Shown one piece after another: positions 41,654 to 50,855 of a stretch of 64,000 nucleotides of DNA. The notes beneath the pieces were generated by a model. It saw only the letters and a list, made by a program, of their open reading frames with translations. It ran no database searches and had not been told where the DNA came from. A program made the position numbers and the translations under genes. Every line of letters begins with the position of its first letter. Positions within the stretch are counted from its first letter, which is position 1. The DNA is from Qaidamihabitans albus (GTDB lineage: Bacteria > Actinomycetota > Actinomycetes > Mycobacteriales > Pseudonocardiaceae), in the NCBI RefSeq assembly GCF_016464705.1, contig NZ_JAEHOB010000004.1, forward strand, positions 62,001-126,000. The letters run 5' to 3'.

Positions 41654-42583
41654 ATGGCCGTGATCGAGGTCGATGGCCTGCGCAAGCGCTACGGCGACAC
41701 CGTCGCCGTGGACGACGTCGGCTTCGGCGTCGAGCGAGGTGAGATATTCGGCCTCATCGGACCCAACGGCGCGGGCAAGACGACCATCGTCGAATGCATC
41801 GAGGGTGTTCGCAGACCCGACGCCGGCCGGGTCGAGGTGCTCGGCCTCGACCCGCTACGGGACCGGGCGCAGCTGCGCCAGGTGCTCGGGGTGCAGCTAC
41901 AGCACGGGATGCTGCCCGACAAGCTCCGCGTCGGCGAGGCACTGCGGCTGTACCGCTCCTTCTACCGCGACGGCGTCGATCCCGAACGCCTGCTCACCGA
42001 TCTCGGCCTGACCGCCAAGCGACGGACGGCTTTCGACAGCCTCTCCGGCGGCCAGGCCCAGCGGCTCTCCATCGCGCTCGCCCTCGTCGGAAACCCGAGG
42101 ATCGCGGTGCTCGACGAGCTCACCACCGGTCTCGACCCGCAGGCGCGGAGGAACATCTGGGACCTCATCGAGCAGATCCGCGACTCCGGCGTGACGGTGC
42201 TGCTGGTCACCCACTTCATGGACGAGGCGGAGCGGCTCTGCGACCGGATCGCGATCGTCGACGACGGCAGGCTGGTGGCCCTGGACACGCCGGGCGGCCT
42301 GATCGCGAGGGCGGGAACGGGGCAGCGGGTGCGGTTCCGCGCCACCGAGCCCTACGACCGGGCGGCGCTGACGCGGCTCACCGAAGTCACCGAGGTCACG
42401 ACCCGGCGGGGCGAGACGGTGGTGAGCGGCACGGGGAACCTCCTGCACGCCGTGACCTCCGAGCTCGCGCGGCAAGGGGTGGACGCGACCGGGACCCGGC
42501 ACGAACAGCCCACTCTGGACGATGCGTTCCTCGCCATCACCGGCCGCATGCCCGAACGGAACGACGAGGAGGCCGAGCGATGA
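41654..42583 (+). CDS. ABC transporter ATP-binding protein (DrrA-like)
   Basis: A 309-residue ATPase: Walker A GPNGAGKTT, signature LSGGQAQRLSIALAL, Walker B IAVLDELTTGLDP and switch His in LLVTHFMDEAERL. The C-terminal domain is of the drug-export (DrrA/CcmA) type. The ATG at 41654 is five bases after GGAGG; a GTG at 41648 overlaps that site and is rejected. Coupled to the permease gene (4-bp overlap). Confidence 0.95.
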   Translation: MAVIEVDGLRKRYGDTVAVDDVGFGVERGEIFGLIGPNGAGKTTIVECIEGVRRPDAGRVEVLGLDPLRDRAQLRQVLGVQLQHGMLPDKLRVGEALRLYRSFYRDGVDPERLLTDLGLTAKRRTAFDSLSGGQAQRLSIALALVGNPRIAVLDELTTGLDPQARRNIWDLIEQIRDSGVTVLLVTHFMDEAERLCDRIAIVDDGRLVALDTPGGLIARAGTGQRVRFRATEPYDRAALTRLTEVTEVTTRRGETVVSGTGNLLHAVTSELARQGVDATGTRHEQPTLDDAFLAITGRMPERNDEEAER

Positions 42584-43353
42584 CCGACCGCAGGCACGCC
42601 GTCCGTCCCGGCCCGGGCGCCTGGGCGCTGCTCACCCTGACCGAGGGCAAGCTCGTCGCGAGGGATACGGCCGGGTTGATCATCCCGCTGGGCCTGCCGA
42701 TGCTCATCATGGTGATGAACGGGCTGGGCGCGGACCGCGCGGGCATCCCGGAGTTCGGTGGCCTGCCCGCGCTGGACGCCTACGTGGTGCCGCTGACCAT
42801 CGCGATGGTCGTCGCGCTCATCGGCGTGGTGAACATGCCGTCCTTCCTCGCCGCCTACCGCACGACCGGGGTGCTGCGCAGGCTCTCGGTCACCCCGGCG
42901 CACCCGGTGATGGTGCTCGTGGCGCAGGTGCTCGTCAGCCTCGCCCAGTCGCTGCTCGGCGTGGCCCTGGCGCTGGGGCTGGCCCGGCTCGCCTTCGATG
43001 TCTCACCGCCCCGCCAGCTGCTCGGCGCCGTCGGGGTGTTCCTGCTCATGGCGGCCGCCATGTACGCGATCGGCATGCTCGTGGCGGCCGTCTCGCCGAC
43101 CACCAACGCCTCCGTGGCCATCGGCCTGGTCGCGTTCTTCGCGCTCTTCGCGCTGGGTGGCGGCTTCGGGGGCAGGCAGAACCTGCCGGACTGGCTCGCC
43201 ACCGCCGGCGCCTATCTGCCGTACGGCGCGGGACTGGACGTGCTCAGCGCCTGCTGGACCGGGGCCGGTCCCGCGGGCGGGCAACTCGCCGCGCTCGCCG
43301 CGACGACCGTGCTCGCCGGGGGTGCCGCGGCCAGGCTGTTCCGGTGGAGCTGA
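42580..43353 (+). CDS. ABC-2-type transporter permease
   Basis: A 257-residue membrane protein with six helices and the DrrB/ABC-2 fold (MLIMVMNGLG, AAYRTTGVLRRLSVTPAHPVMVL, LPYGAGLDVL near the end). With the ATPase it would form an exporter for a drug or lipid. Expression is probably under the divergent two-component system. Confidence 0.92.
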   Translation: MTDRRHAVRPGPGAWALLTLTEGKLVARDTAGLIIPLGLPMLIMVMNGLGADRAGIPEFGGLPALDAYVVPLTIAMVVALIGVVNMPSFLAAYRTTGVLRRLSVTPAHPVMVLVAQVLVSLAQSLLGVALALGLARLAFDVSPPRQLLGAVGVFLLMAAAMYAIGMLVAAVSPTTNASVAIGLVAFFALFALGGGFGGRQNLPDWLATAGAYLPYGAGLDVLSACWTGAGPAGGQLAALAATTVLAGGAAARLFRWS

Positions 43354-43430
43354 CGCCCGCGCCCGGTGCGACCGGTGTGGGACGGCGCTCACCGGGTAGT
43401 CCCCGGATGACCATGTCGAGGAGCACCATC

Positions 43431-43895
43431 ATGATCATCCAGCACTCGATCGACGTGCGCGTGCCTGCGCGCACCGCATACAACCAGTGGACCCAGTTCG
43501 AGACGTTTCCACGTTTCGTGGACGGTGTCGAGAAGCTGCTCCAGCGCACGGACACCCAGTTGCACGGGCGGGCCGACGTCGAGGGACGGCACACGTTCGA
43601 CATCGACATCACCGACCAGGTACCGGACGAGCGGATCTCGTGGCGCTCGGCGCAGGGACCGGAGCACAGCGGCACGGTCACGTTCCACCGGACCGACGAC
43701 GAGCGCTGCCGGATCGATGTCGAGGCCGTCGTGCCGGAGGGAACCCCGGACTCGGTCGACAGGTTCGTCGAGGACGGCCTCGCGGCGTTCAAAGAGTACA
43801 TCGAGCGCCGCGGCAGCGAGACCGGCGCGTGGCGCGGGAAGGTCGTCTCCGGGCGGGACGGTATGCCGCACGTCCTGCAGGGCGGGGGCACGTAG
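43431..43895 (+). CDS. SRPBCC/polyketide cyclase-like protein
   Basis: A 154-residue START-like domain of the kind called cyclase/dehydrase: IQHSIDVRVPARTAYNQWTQ at the start, FPRFVDGVEKL, HTFDIDITDQVPDERISWRS. Such proteins bind hydrophobic ligands; this subgroup is often stress-linked in actinomycetes. The ATG at 43431 follows AGGAG by seven bases; earlier ATGs at 43407 and 43413 lack a site. Confidence 0.85.
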   Translation: MIIQHSIDVRVPARTAYNQWTQFETFPRFVDGVEKLLQRTDTQLHGRADVEGRHTFDIDITDQVPDERISWRSAQGPEHSGTVTFHRTDDERCRIDVEAVVPEGTPDSVDRFVEDGLAAFKEYIERRGSETGAWRGKVVSGRDGMPHVLQGGGT

Positions 43896-43965
43896 GGCGC
43901 GCGGTACCGGCAGGGCGCGGGATGCTGGGCGACCGCGCTCACTCGCCGACGTCGGAAGCGGCGCC

Positions 43966-43971
43966 TACGGT
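43966..43971 (+). promoter_or_regulatory. Leaderless -10 box of the M20 peptidase
   Basis: TACGGT, eight bases before the ATG at 43980. It is only two bases from the alternative ATG at 43974, which would be too close. Confidence 0.5.
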
Positions 43972-43979
43972 GGATGACG

Positions 43980-45308
43980 ATGGATGTTCGAAGCAAGGGT
44001 ACCGCCGACGCCGACGTGGTTGAGCTGTGCGCGCGACTGCTCCGCTTCGACACCACCAACCGGGGTAACGGCGACGCGGAGGGCGAGCGGGCCGCGGCCG
44101 AGTTCACCGCCGAGGTGCTCGGCGAAGCGGGCGTCGAGCCGGCGATCTACGAGTCCGCGCCGGGACGCGCGAACCTCGTCGCGCGGCTGCCGGGAACCGA
44201 CTCCTCGTTACCGGCGCTGCTGCTGCACGGGCATCTCGACGTGGTGCCCGCGGAGTCGGCGGACTGGACCGTGCCGCCGTTCGCGGGCGAGGTGCGCGAC
44301 GGGCAGCTCTGGGGCCGGGGTGCCGTGGACATGAAGTGCTTCTGCGCGATGGCGCTGTCGGTGGTGCGGTGGTTCGCCGCCACCGGCACCCGGCCCCGCC
44401 GCGATGTGGTGCTGGCGTTCGTCGCCGACGAGGAGGACCGCAGCGAGCTCGGCGCACAGTGGCTCACGAGGGAGCACCGCCGGCTGTTCGAGGGTTGCGC
44501 GGCGGCGATCGGTGAGACGGGCGGATACACCTTCCACACACCGGACGTGGAGGGGCGCGACGTGCGGCTGTACCCGGTGGGCACGGCCGAGCGCGGAACC
44601 GCGCACCTGAAGCTGACCGCCAGGGGCCGGGCCGGTCACGGTTCCCGGCGCAACGACGAGAACGCCGTCGTCCGGCTGATCGGCGCGCTGGACCGGCTGG
44701 CCGCACAGGAGTGGCCGGTCACGCTGTCCCCCATCGTGCGGGCGTTCCTCGCTCGCACCGGCGACGCGCTGGGTGTCGATGTCGACCTTTCCGACGTCGA
44801 CGGGACGCTGGCCAGGCTGGGGCCCGCCGCCAAGCTGGCCGAGACGACCGTTCGCAACAGCACCACGCCGACCATGCTCGACGCGGGTTACAAGGTCAAC
44901 GTCATCCCCAGCGAGGCGACCGCGCACGTCGACACGCGCGTGCTGCCCGGCACGGAGGCGGACCTGCTGACCGAGGTCGACGACCTGCTCGGGCCCCACA
45001 TCGAGCGGCAGTTCGTGGCCAGGCAGGCGCCTGTCCAGGCTTCACTGGACTCGCCGTGGTTCACCGCCATGGCGCAGGCGCTGCGGTCCGAGGACCCGGA
45101 GGCCGTGGTGGTCCCTTACTGCATGGGCGGTGGCACCGATGCCAAGGTCTTCACGCCGCTGGGCATCGAGTGCTACGGGTTCGACCCGCTGTGGCTGCCC
45201 AAGGGCTTTCCCTACGCGGCGATGGCGCACGGCGTCGACGAGCGGGTGCCGGTGGAGGGACTTCGCTTCGGCGCGCGGACACTGGGACACTTCCTGGCCC
45301 ACTGCTGA
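43980..45308 (+). CDS. M20-family metallopeptidase/deacylase
   Basis: A 442-residue protein of the M20 (ArgE/DapE/CPG2) family. Metal-binding H85 and D87 are in LLHGHLDVVP, the bridging Asp in GRGAVDMK, and the catalytic Glu in ADEEDRSELG; the lid domain contains ARGRAGHGSRR. Substrate could be a dipeptide, N-acyl amino acid or carbamate. The gene is convergent with the YbdK-type ligase. Confidence 0.92.
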   Translation: MDVRSKGTADADVVELCARLLRFDTTNRGNGDAEGERAAAEFTAEVLGEAGVEPAIYESAPGRANLVARLPGTDSSLPALLLHGHLDVVPAESADWTVPPFAGEVRDGQLWGRGAVDMKCFCAMALSVVRWFAATGTRPRRDVVLAFVADEEDRSELGAQWLTREHRRLFEGCAAAIGETGGYTFHTPDVEGRDVRLYPVGTAERGTAHLKLTARGRAGHGSRRNDENAVVRLIGALDRLAAQEWPVTLSPIVRAFLARTGDALGVDVDLSDVDGTLARLGPAAKLAETTVRNSTTPTMLDAGYKVNVIPSEATAHVDTRVLPGTEADLLTEVDDLLGPHIERQFVARQAPVQASLDSPWFTAMAQALRSEDPEAVVVPYCMGGGTDAKVFTPLGIECYGFDPLWLPKGFPYAAMAHGVDERVPVEGLRFGARTLGHFLAHC

Positions 45309-45321
45309 GCGGACGCGGGAC

Positions 45322-46410
45322 TCAGGCCGGCCGCCACACCAGCTCGTCCACGACGTCGGTGAGCCTGTTGTTCCGCGCGTACGCGGCCCGCTGCCGCTGA
45401 GCGCCGCAGCCCTCGACGGCCAGCTTGCGCAGCACGAACCTGGCGAGGTCGAGATCCGGGCCCCGCAGCACCGGGCGGAGCTTCTCGGCGAGCAGCCCCG
45501 GGACGTCCCGGCCCGGCATCAGCTCACCGGTCAGCGGGCTGGGGCACCACCCGGCCAGGCCGTCCCTGGCCGCACGCCACAGGAAGGCCCGCAGGACCTC
45601 CTGGCGCAACGGCGACGCGGGCCTTCCCCGCTCGATGTCGTCCATGGCCCGCGCGACGAGCCCTGCCACGCCGATCCCGAGCAGGGCGGACTGCTCGGCC
45701 GTGACGGCGACGTCGCCGATGCGGAACTCCAGCGTGGGCTGCGTGTCCGAGGGCCGGATGTCCCAGTAGACCATGCCCCGGTCCACCATCGCCCCGGCGC
45801 GCAACATCGCCGCCACGCTGTCCTCGTAGTGCGCCAGCGACTCGAACATCGGCGGCGGCCCCGCCGAGGGCCACAGTGCCCACCGCACGTAGCGCCAGCT
45901 GCTGTAGCCGCTGTCCACGCCGTCGACGTAAGGGGAGTTCGCCGTCAGCGCCAGCAGCACCGGCAGCCACGGCCGCAGCCGGTTGCTGATCTCGATCCCG
46001 GTGGCGCGGTCGGGGATGCTCACGTGCACGTGAGCGCCGCAGTTCGTGGCGGCGTTGGCGATCGCGCCGAAGAAGGCCGCTATCCGCTCGTAACGGGCAC
46101 GCGGGGTGATGCCGGCCGACTCGGTTTCCGCGAGCAGCGGGGTGCCGCTCGGCAGCACCCGCAACCCCCTGGCCGCGGCCTTGGCGGCGAGCTCCGACCG
46201 GAGCTGCTTCAGCTGCGCGAGCAGCTGGTCGCCGCTCGCGCAGACGGGGGTCGCCAGCTCGACCTGGCTCCGGGTGATCTCCTCCTGCAGCTCGCCATCC
46301 GGCTCCTCGGCTGCGCCCACGACCTCCGGACCGAACCGGGCGAGCCGCCCGTCCTGCCGGACGAGCAGGAACTCCTCCTCGACGCCTACCGTCAATCCGT
46401 GCCCGATCAT
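45322..46410 (-). CDS. YbdK-type carboxylate-amine ligase (glutamate-cysteine ligase 2 family)
   Basis: A 362-residue ATP-dependent ligase with TVGVEEEFLLV at the start, TNCGAHVHVSIPD and the C-terminal LEFRIGDVAV. The family joins a carboxylate to an amine through an acyl phosphate; E. coli YbdK has weak glutamate-cysteine ligase activity. Actinomycetes have several paralogues of unknown substrate. The ATG at 46410 starts the protein 9 residues before the conserved EEE. Confidence 0.9.
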   Translation of the reverse strand: MIGHGLTVGVEEEFLLVRQDGRLARFGPEVVGAAEEPDGELQEEITRSQVELATPVCASGDQLLAQLKQLRSELAAKAAARGLRVLPSGTPLLAETESAGITPRARYERIAAFFGAIANAATNCGAHVHVSIPDRATGIEISNRLRPWLPVLLALTANSPYVDGVDSGYSSWRYVRWALWPSAGPPPMFESLAHYEDSVAAMLRAGAMVDRGMVYWDIRPSDTQPTLEFRIGDVAVTAEQSALLGIGVAGLVARAMDDIERGRPASPLRQEVLRAFLWRAARDGLAGWCPSPLTGELMPGRDVPGLLAEKLRPVLRGPDLDLARFVLRKLAVEGCGAQRQRAAYARNNRLTDVVDELVWRPA

Positions 46411-46465
46411 CGTTACGGTTAGCCTCTCTCGCCGGGTCGAAACAGGCATACCCGCCCGGTCGCCC

Positions 46466-49400
46466 TCACCCACCCGGCGGGTTCGCCGCCGGGTGCGCGT
46501 GCCGTGCCGATAGCGGCCCGAACTGTCCGCTGTGGACTTGCATGTCGCGGGAGAGCCAGTCCTCGGCCGGACAAGGTTCGCTCAGCCGGTGCAGTGCCGT
46601 GCGGGCCGCGGCGGCCCAGTGCGGTGCCCGCGCACGCTCCGCGATCACCTCTGCCCACCGGTAGTGCTCCACGGCTTCGTCGTGCCACCCGAGCGCGGCG
46701 GCGAGGTCGCCGAGGTAGTGCGCGGCGGGGCCGACGGAGAGCAGGCCGCTTCCCGCCCCGGCGAGTTCGCCCGCCGCCGGGAGCAGCCGAGCGTGCAGGC
46801 GTCGCATCGTCTCCCGGTCTCCGGCCTGGACGGCCGACACCGCGTGCAGGCACGTCCTGACCTCGAAGAGCAGGTCACGCGGCGAGTCGGGAATGGCGCG
46901 CGCGGCGGCGAGCGCCTGTTCGTGCTCGCCCTGCGCGAGCAGCACCAGCGGGCGGGCCCAGCCCTCGTGCGGCCCCCAGTCGGCGCCCGCCTGCTCGCCG
47001 GACGCGGCGCCAGGGGCGTCGAGGCTGAGCAGCGCGAGCGGAAGGATCCCTTCGGCCAGGCCGGTCATCCCGGTGCCGGCCAGCCGGTCGGCGGCCGCGC
47101 GGTAGGCCGTTCGCGCCTCGTCCGTCCGGCCGCCCACCGCGAGCCGGAGCGCCGCGTACCACTCGGTGAACACGCCGACGAGCGGGAGTTCGTGGCGTTC
47201 GGCGAGCTGGTCGGCCGCGGCGGCGTGCCGGTCGGCGGCTGCGAGGTCGGCGAGCGCAGCGCGAGCCTGGACGAGAATCAGGTGCCCGAGCACCTCGAAG
47301 GTCACCAGGCCGTGGTGGCCGGCCAGGCCGAGCAGTTCCTCGCCGATGCGGGCCCGTTGGGGTGCGAGCCCGGCGCGGTGGAAGCTCTGCAGGAAACGGC
47401 CGTTGAGTGCGGAGGCCAGCAGCCCGGCGTCCCCCAGCCGACGGGCAATCATCTCGGCCTCCCGCGCCGCCAGGTAACCGCGCCGCCCGGTGTCGGCGCG
47501 CCGCTCCATCGCGATGGTCGCCAGCAGCCGTGCGCGTTCGGCCTCGCGGTCGGCGGGCAGCAGCGGCAGGGCGCGTTCGGCCGCCGCCACCACGCGGGCG
47601 GAAAGGGCCTCGTCGTCGTTGGTCGTCCAGATCGCGGGCACGTCGAAGGAGCCGATCACCCTGGCGGTCAGCACCGGATCACCGAGCGCCTCCGCGGCGG
47701 TGACCGCCTCGGCCCGGTGCCGCCGCGCCCGCCCGAGCTCACCGGTCACCGCCAGTGCCCGGACCATGCCCATGAGCGCATCCAGGCGGCCCTCGGCGTC
47801 GGTGCCCGAGCGATCCAGGGCGGCGATCGTCTCCCGCCACAGGCGTGCGGCTTCGTGCGGCGCGGACCGGCGCTCCGCTCGTTCGGCGGCGGCGCGCGCG
47901 TAGTGCGCCGTTCGCGCAGCGGTGGCCCGGTCTCCCGCTCGAAGGAGGTGGTGGGCGACCGTCTCCACGTCACCGGGCCGGACCACCTCGATGATCCCGG
48001 CGGCCGCGGCGTGCCACCGGGCACGGCGGGCGCGTGTGCTGTCCTCGTAGAGCGTCTCCCGCACCAGCACGTGCGCGAACCGCAAGCGCTCGGCGGCCGG
48101 CTCGACCAGGAAGCCCGCGAGCACTGCGGACTCGACGGAGTCCAGGACCTCCTCCTCGTCCCCGGCGAGCCGGATCAGCACATCGAGATCGACCTCGTCG
48201 CCGAGCACCGCGGCCTGGCGCAGGTGGGTTCGCGCCGTATCGGTGAGCCCGGCCAGGCGATGCCGGATGACGTCCCGGACACCGGCCGGCACGGTGTGCA
48301 GGGCCGCGCCACCCCCGGCCCCCCAGAGCCGGGTGAGCTCCCGCACGAAGAAGGGGTTCCCCGCACTGCGCGCGTGGATGGCCCGGATGTCGGCGCCGGT
48401 CGGCTCGCCGTAGCCGCCTGCCCGGACCATCTCCGCCACCTGCGGCTCGGTCAGTCCCCCGAGGCGGATCCGGACCGGTTCCACACGGGCGGCCCGGCCC
48501 AGCGCCCCGGCCAGCCCGGTGGAGACCTCCGTCGACCGGTAGGTGCCGACGATCAACACGGCTCCGGCGGCCGGATCGGCGGCCATCGAGGTCAACAGTG
48601 CGAGCGTGTCCTCATCGGCCCAGTGCAGGTCGTCGAGGACGAGCAGGACCGGGCCCTGTCCGGTGACCGTGGCCAGGCCGGAACCGATCGTCCGATGCCG
48701 GCGGAATCTCGCCGCGATCGAGTCGTCGTCCTTGCCGTCGCCGGGCTCCGTGTCCGGGAACGCCTGTTCGTGCCCGGCCGCCGCGAGGCCCGCCCGCAGC
48801 TGTGTCCACGGCCAGTCCGCGGGCGCGCCGGGAAGCTCAGGGCAGGCACCCCACGCGGTGGTCCAGCCGGTGGCTCGCAGACGTTCGGCCAGCGCACCGG
48901 CCAGCGCGGTCTTGCCCGCCCCGGCCGCTCCGGACAGCAGGGCCAGTCGCGGCCGGGCCGCCGACGCGACGGCCGCCGCGGCTTCGGTGAGCTCGGCCAG
49001 CTCGCCGGTACGGCCGACGAACGGGCGCTCGACCGGCAGGGGCCGGTCCACCGGAACCTCCGTACGGGCCCGCGGCTGCCGGACGGGGTGCGCGGTGAGG
49101 TGGGGCGCCTGGGCGAGGATGTCCACCTCCAGCCTGCGCAGGCCCTCGCCGGGGTCCACCCCGAGCTCGGTTCGCAGAATCTCGCGCGCGCGGCGCAGCG
49201 TGGTCATCGCCTCGCCCTGCCGCTGCGTTCGATAGAGCGCCAGTGCCAGCAGCCGCCAGCCGTCCTCGCGCAGCGGATGCGCCGCGACGTGGGCCCGCAG
49301 GTCAGGCACTGCCTCGGCCGCCCGCCGCAGTGCCAGCGCCGCTTCGGCACGGCGTTCCACGGCCAGCGAGCGCAGCTCGGTCAGCCGGGCCGCCTCACCG

Positions 49401-49855
49401 CGCGCCCAGTCCTGCTCGGCGAACTCCGCGTACGCGGGTCCCCGCCACAGTGCGAGCACCTCGTCCAGCAGCGCGAGGGCCCGCCCGGCCTCGTCGTCGC
49501 CGAGGAGCTCCGCGGCGGTGGCCACCGCCGCATCGAAGCGCCACGCGTCGACCTCCTCCGGCTCGGCGCGCAACGCGTAGCCGGGCGGCGTCGTAACCAG
49601 CAGCCGGGCGGGTGTACGGGGCCGGCGCCGGGGTTCGAGGACTTTCCGCAGCTCGCCGACGAAGGTCTGCACGGCGCCGAGGGCGCCCTCCGGCGGGTCG
49701 TCCCAGAGGTCGTCGATGAGCCACGTGACCGGCACCACGCGGCCCCTGGCGACCAGCAGCCGGGCCAGGACGGCCCGATGCCGCAGGCCCTTGAGACCGA
49801 CCGGGCCGTGCTCGTTCTCGGCCACCAGCGGGCCCAGCACGCGGAAACCGACCAT
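46466..49855 (-). CDS. SARP/AfsR-like regulator with BTAD, AAA ATPase and TPR-like repeats
   Basis: A 1129-residue protein. It begins with an OmpR-type winged helix (FRVLGPL, LKGLRHRAVLARLLVARGRV) and a BTAD domain (about 100-250, ending LGVDPGEGLRRLEVDIL). A STAND-like ATPase follows: Walker A GAAGAGKT (309-316), Walker B LLVLDDLHWAD. The last 500 residues are helical repeats. There is no C-terminal LuxR HTH. Such proteins activate secondary metabolism or morphological genes; a biosynthetic cluster is not seen next to it. TAGGTT at 49869-49864 suggests a near-leaderless start (ATG 49855 or GTG 49858). Confidence 0.92.
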   Translation of the reverse strand: MVGFRVLGPLVAENEHGPVGLKGLRHRAVLARLLVARGRVVPVTWLIDDLWDDPPEGALGAVQTFVGELRKVLEPRRRPRTPARLLVTTPPGYALRAEPEEVDAWRFDAAVATAAELLGDDEAGRALALLDEVLALWRGPAYAEFAEQDWARGEAARLTELRSLAVERRAEAALALRRAAEAVPDLRAHVAAHPLREDGWRLLALALYRTQRQGEAMTTLRRAREILRTELGVDPGEGLRRLEVDILAQAPHLTAHPVRQPRARTEVPVDRPLPVERPFVGRTGELAELTEAAAAVASAARPRLALLSGAAGAGKTALAGALAERLRATGWTTAWGACPELPGAPADWPWTQLRAGLAAAGHEQAFPDTEPGDGKDDDSIAARFRRHRTIGSGLATVTGQGPVLLVLDDLHWADEDTLALLTSMAADPAAGAVLIVGTYRSTEVSTGLAGALGRAARVEPVRIRLGGLTEPQVAEMVRAGGYGEPTGADIRAIHARSAGNPFFVRELTRLWGAGGGAALHTVPAGVRDVIRHRLAGLTDTARTHLRQAAVLGDEVDLDVLIRLAGDEEEVLDSVESAVLAGFLVEPAAERLRFAHVLVRETLYEDSTRARRARWHAAAAGIIEVVRPGDVETVAHHLLRAGDRATAARTAHYARAAAERAERRSAPHEAARLWRETIAALDRSGTDAEGRLDALMGMVRALAVTGELGRARRHRAEAVTAAEALGDPVLTARVIGSFDVPAIWTTNDDEALSARVVAAAERALPLLPADREAERARLLATIAMERRADTGRRGYLAAREAEMIARRLGDAGLLASALNGRFLQSFHRAGLAPQRARIGEELLGLAGHHGLVTFEVLGHLILVQARAALADLAAADRHAAAADQLAERHELPLVGVFTEWYAALRLAVGGRTDEARTAYRAAADRLAGTGMTGLAEGILPLALLSLDAPGAASGEQAGADWGPHEGWARPLVLLAQGEHEQALAAARAIPDSPRDLLFEVRTCLHAVSAVQAGDRETMRRLHARLLPAAGELAGAGSGLLSVGPAAHYLGDLAAALGWHDEAVEHYRWAEVIAERARAPHWAAAARTALHRLSEPCPAEDWLSRDMQVHSGQFGPLSARHAHPAANPPGG

Positions 49856-49970
49856 CACCGGACAACCTAGCCGCCCGCTCGGGCCCGGCTGAGCCGGCGC
49901 TGACCGGGAGCTGATCGGCGGCCCGCAGAGTCGCCGTGTACGAGTCGAACGGACCCGCAGGAGCACAACC

Positions 49971-50849
49971 ATGGAATCGAAGATCAGCGCGTTCGCCCAG
50001 CGGCGCGTCACCGTCGCCGACGGCGTCGCGCTCAACGTCGCGGTGGGCGGCTCGGGCAGCCCGGTCGTGCTGCTGCACGGCTTCCCCCAGACCCACCTGA
50101 TGTGGCGGCACGTCGCGGCCGACCTGGCCGCCGACCACACGGTGATCTGCCCCGACCTGCGCGGCTACGGCGACAGCGACAAACCGGCCGACCCCGGCGG
50201 GCGGGCCTATGCCAAGCGCACGATGGCCGCCGACGTCGTCGCCCTCGCCCGCACGCTCGGACACGAGCGCTTCGCGCTGGCCGGCCACGACCGGGGTGCC
50301 CTGGTCGCCATCCGCGCCGGACTCGACCACCCCGGCGCGATCACCCACCTGGCCTCGCTGGACGTGCTGCCGACCCTCGACATGTGGGACGTGCTGCACG
50401 GCACCTCCGCGGCGGTGGGCTTCCACCTCTTCCTGATGGCACAGCCGCCCGGGTTGCCCGAGACCATGATCAGCGGCTCGGCGGACGCCTTCTTCGGCTA
50501 CTTCCTCGACGCCTGGGCCGTCGATCCGAACGCCATCCCCGCCGACGTTCGCGCCGCTTACCTGGAGGCGTCCCGTGCGGCCATCCCGTCGATCGTCGCC
50601 GACTACCGCGCGTCGGCCACCGTCGACGTCGAACACGACCGGGCCGACCTGCGGGCCGGTAACCGGCTGCGGATGCCGGTGACCGTGCTCCAGCAGGACT
50701 GGGGCGCGGCGCTCGGCTTCGACGCCGCCGCCCGGTGGCGCGCCTGGGCGCCGGACCTGGAGCACAGGACCGTCTCCTGCGGGCACTTCATGGCGGAGGA
50801 GGCTCCCGAGGAGGTCGGCAAGGCCCTGCGTGACCTGCTCGCCAGGTAG
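49971..50849 (+). CDS. Alpha/beta hydrolase with Asp nucleophile (haloacetate dehalogenase/epoxide hydrolase type)
   Basis: A 292-residue protein. HGFPQTHLMWRHVA carries the oxyanion region and D107 in AGHDRGA is the nucleophile; the catalytic His is in CGHFMAEEAPEEV near 275. An Asp rather than Ser nucleophile points to haloacetate dehalogenase or epoxide hydrolase chemistry. It is divergent from the SARP-like gene with 115 bases between, and may be regulated by it. The ATG follows GGAG. Confidence 0.9.
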   Translation: MESKISAFAQRRVTVADGVALNVAVGGSGSPVVLLHGFPQTHLMWRHVAADLAADHTVICPDLRGYGDSDKPADPGGRAYAKRTMAADVVALARTLGHERFALAGHDRGALVAIRAGLDHPGAITHLASLDVLPTLDMWDVLHGTSAAVGFHLFLMAQPPGLPETMISGSADAFFGYFLDAWAVDPNAIPADVRAAYLEASRAAIPSIVADYRASATVDVEHDRADLRAGNRLRMPVTVLQQDWGAALGFDAAARWRAWAPDLEHRTVSCGHFMAEEAPEEVGKALRDLLAR

Positions 50850-50855
50850 TGCGTC

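Noticed and set aside
46532-49870. A plus-strand frame of about 1100 codons opposite the SARP-like gene
   Set aside because: Shadow of the real gene: no motif, while the minus strand has BTAD and Walker motifs.
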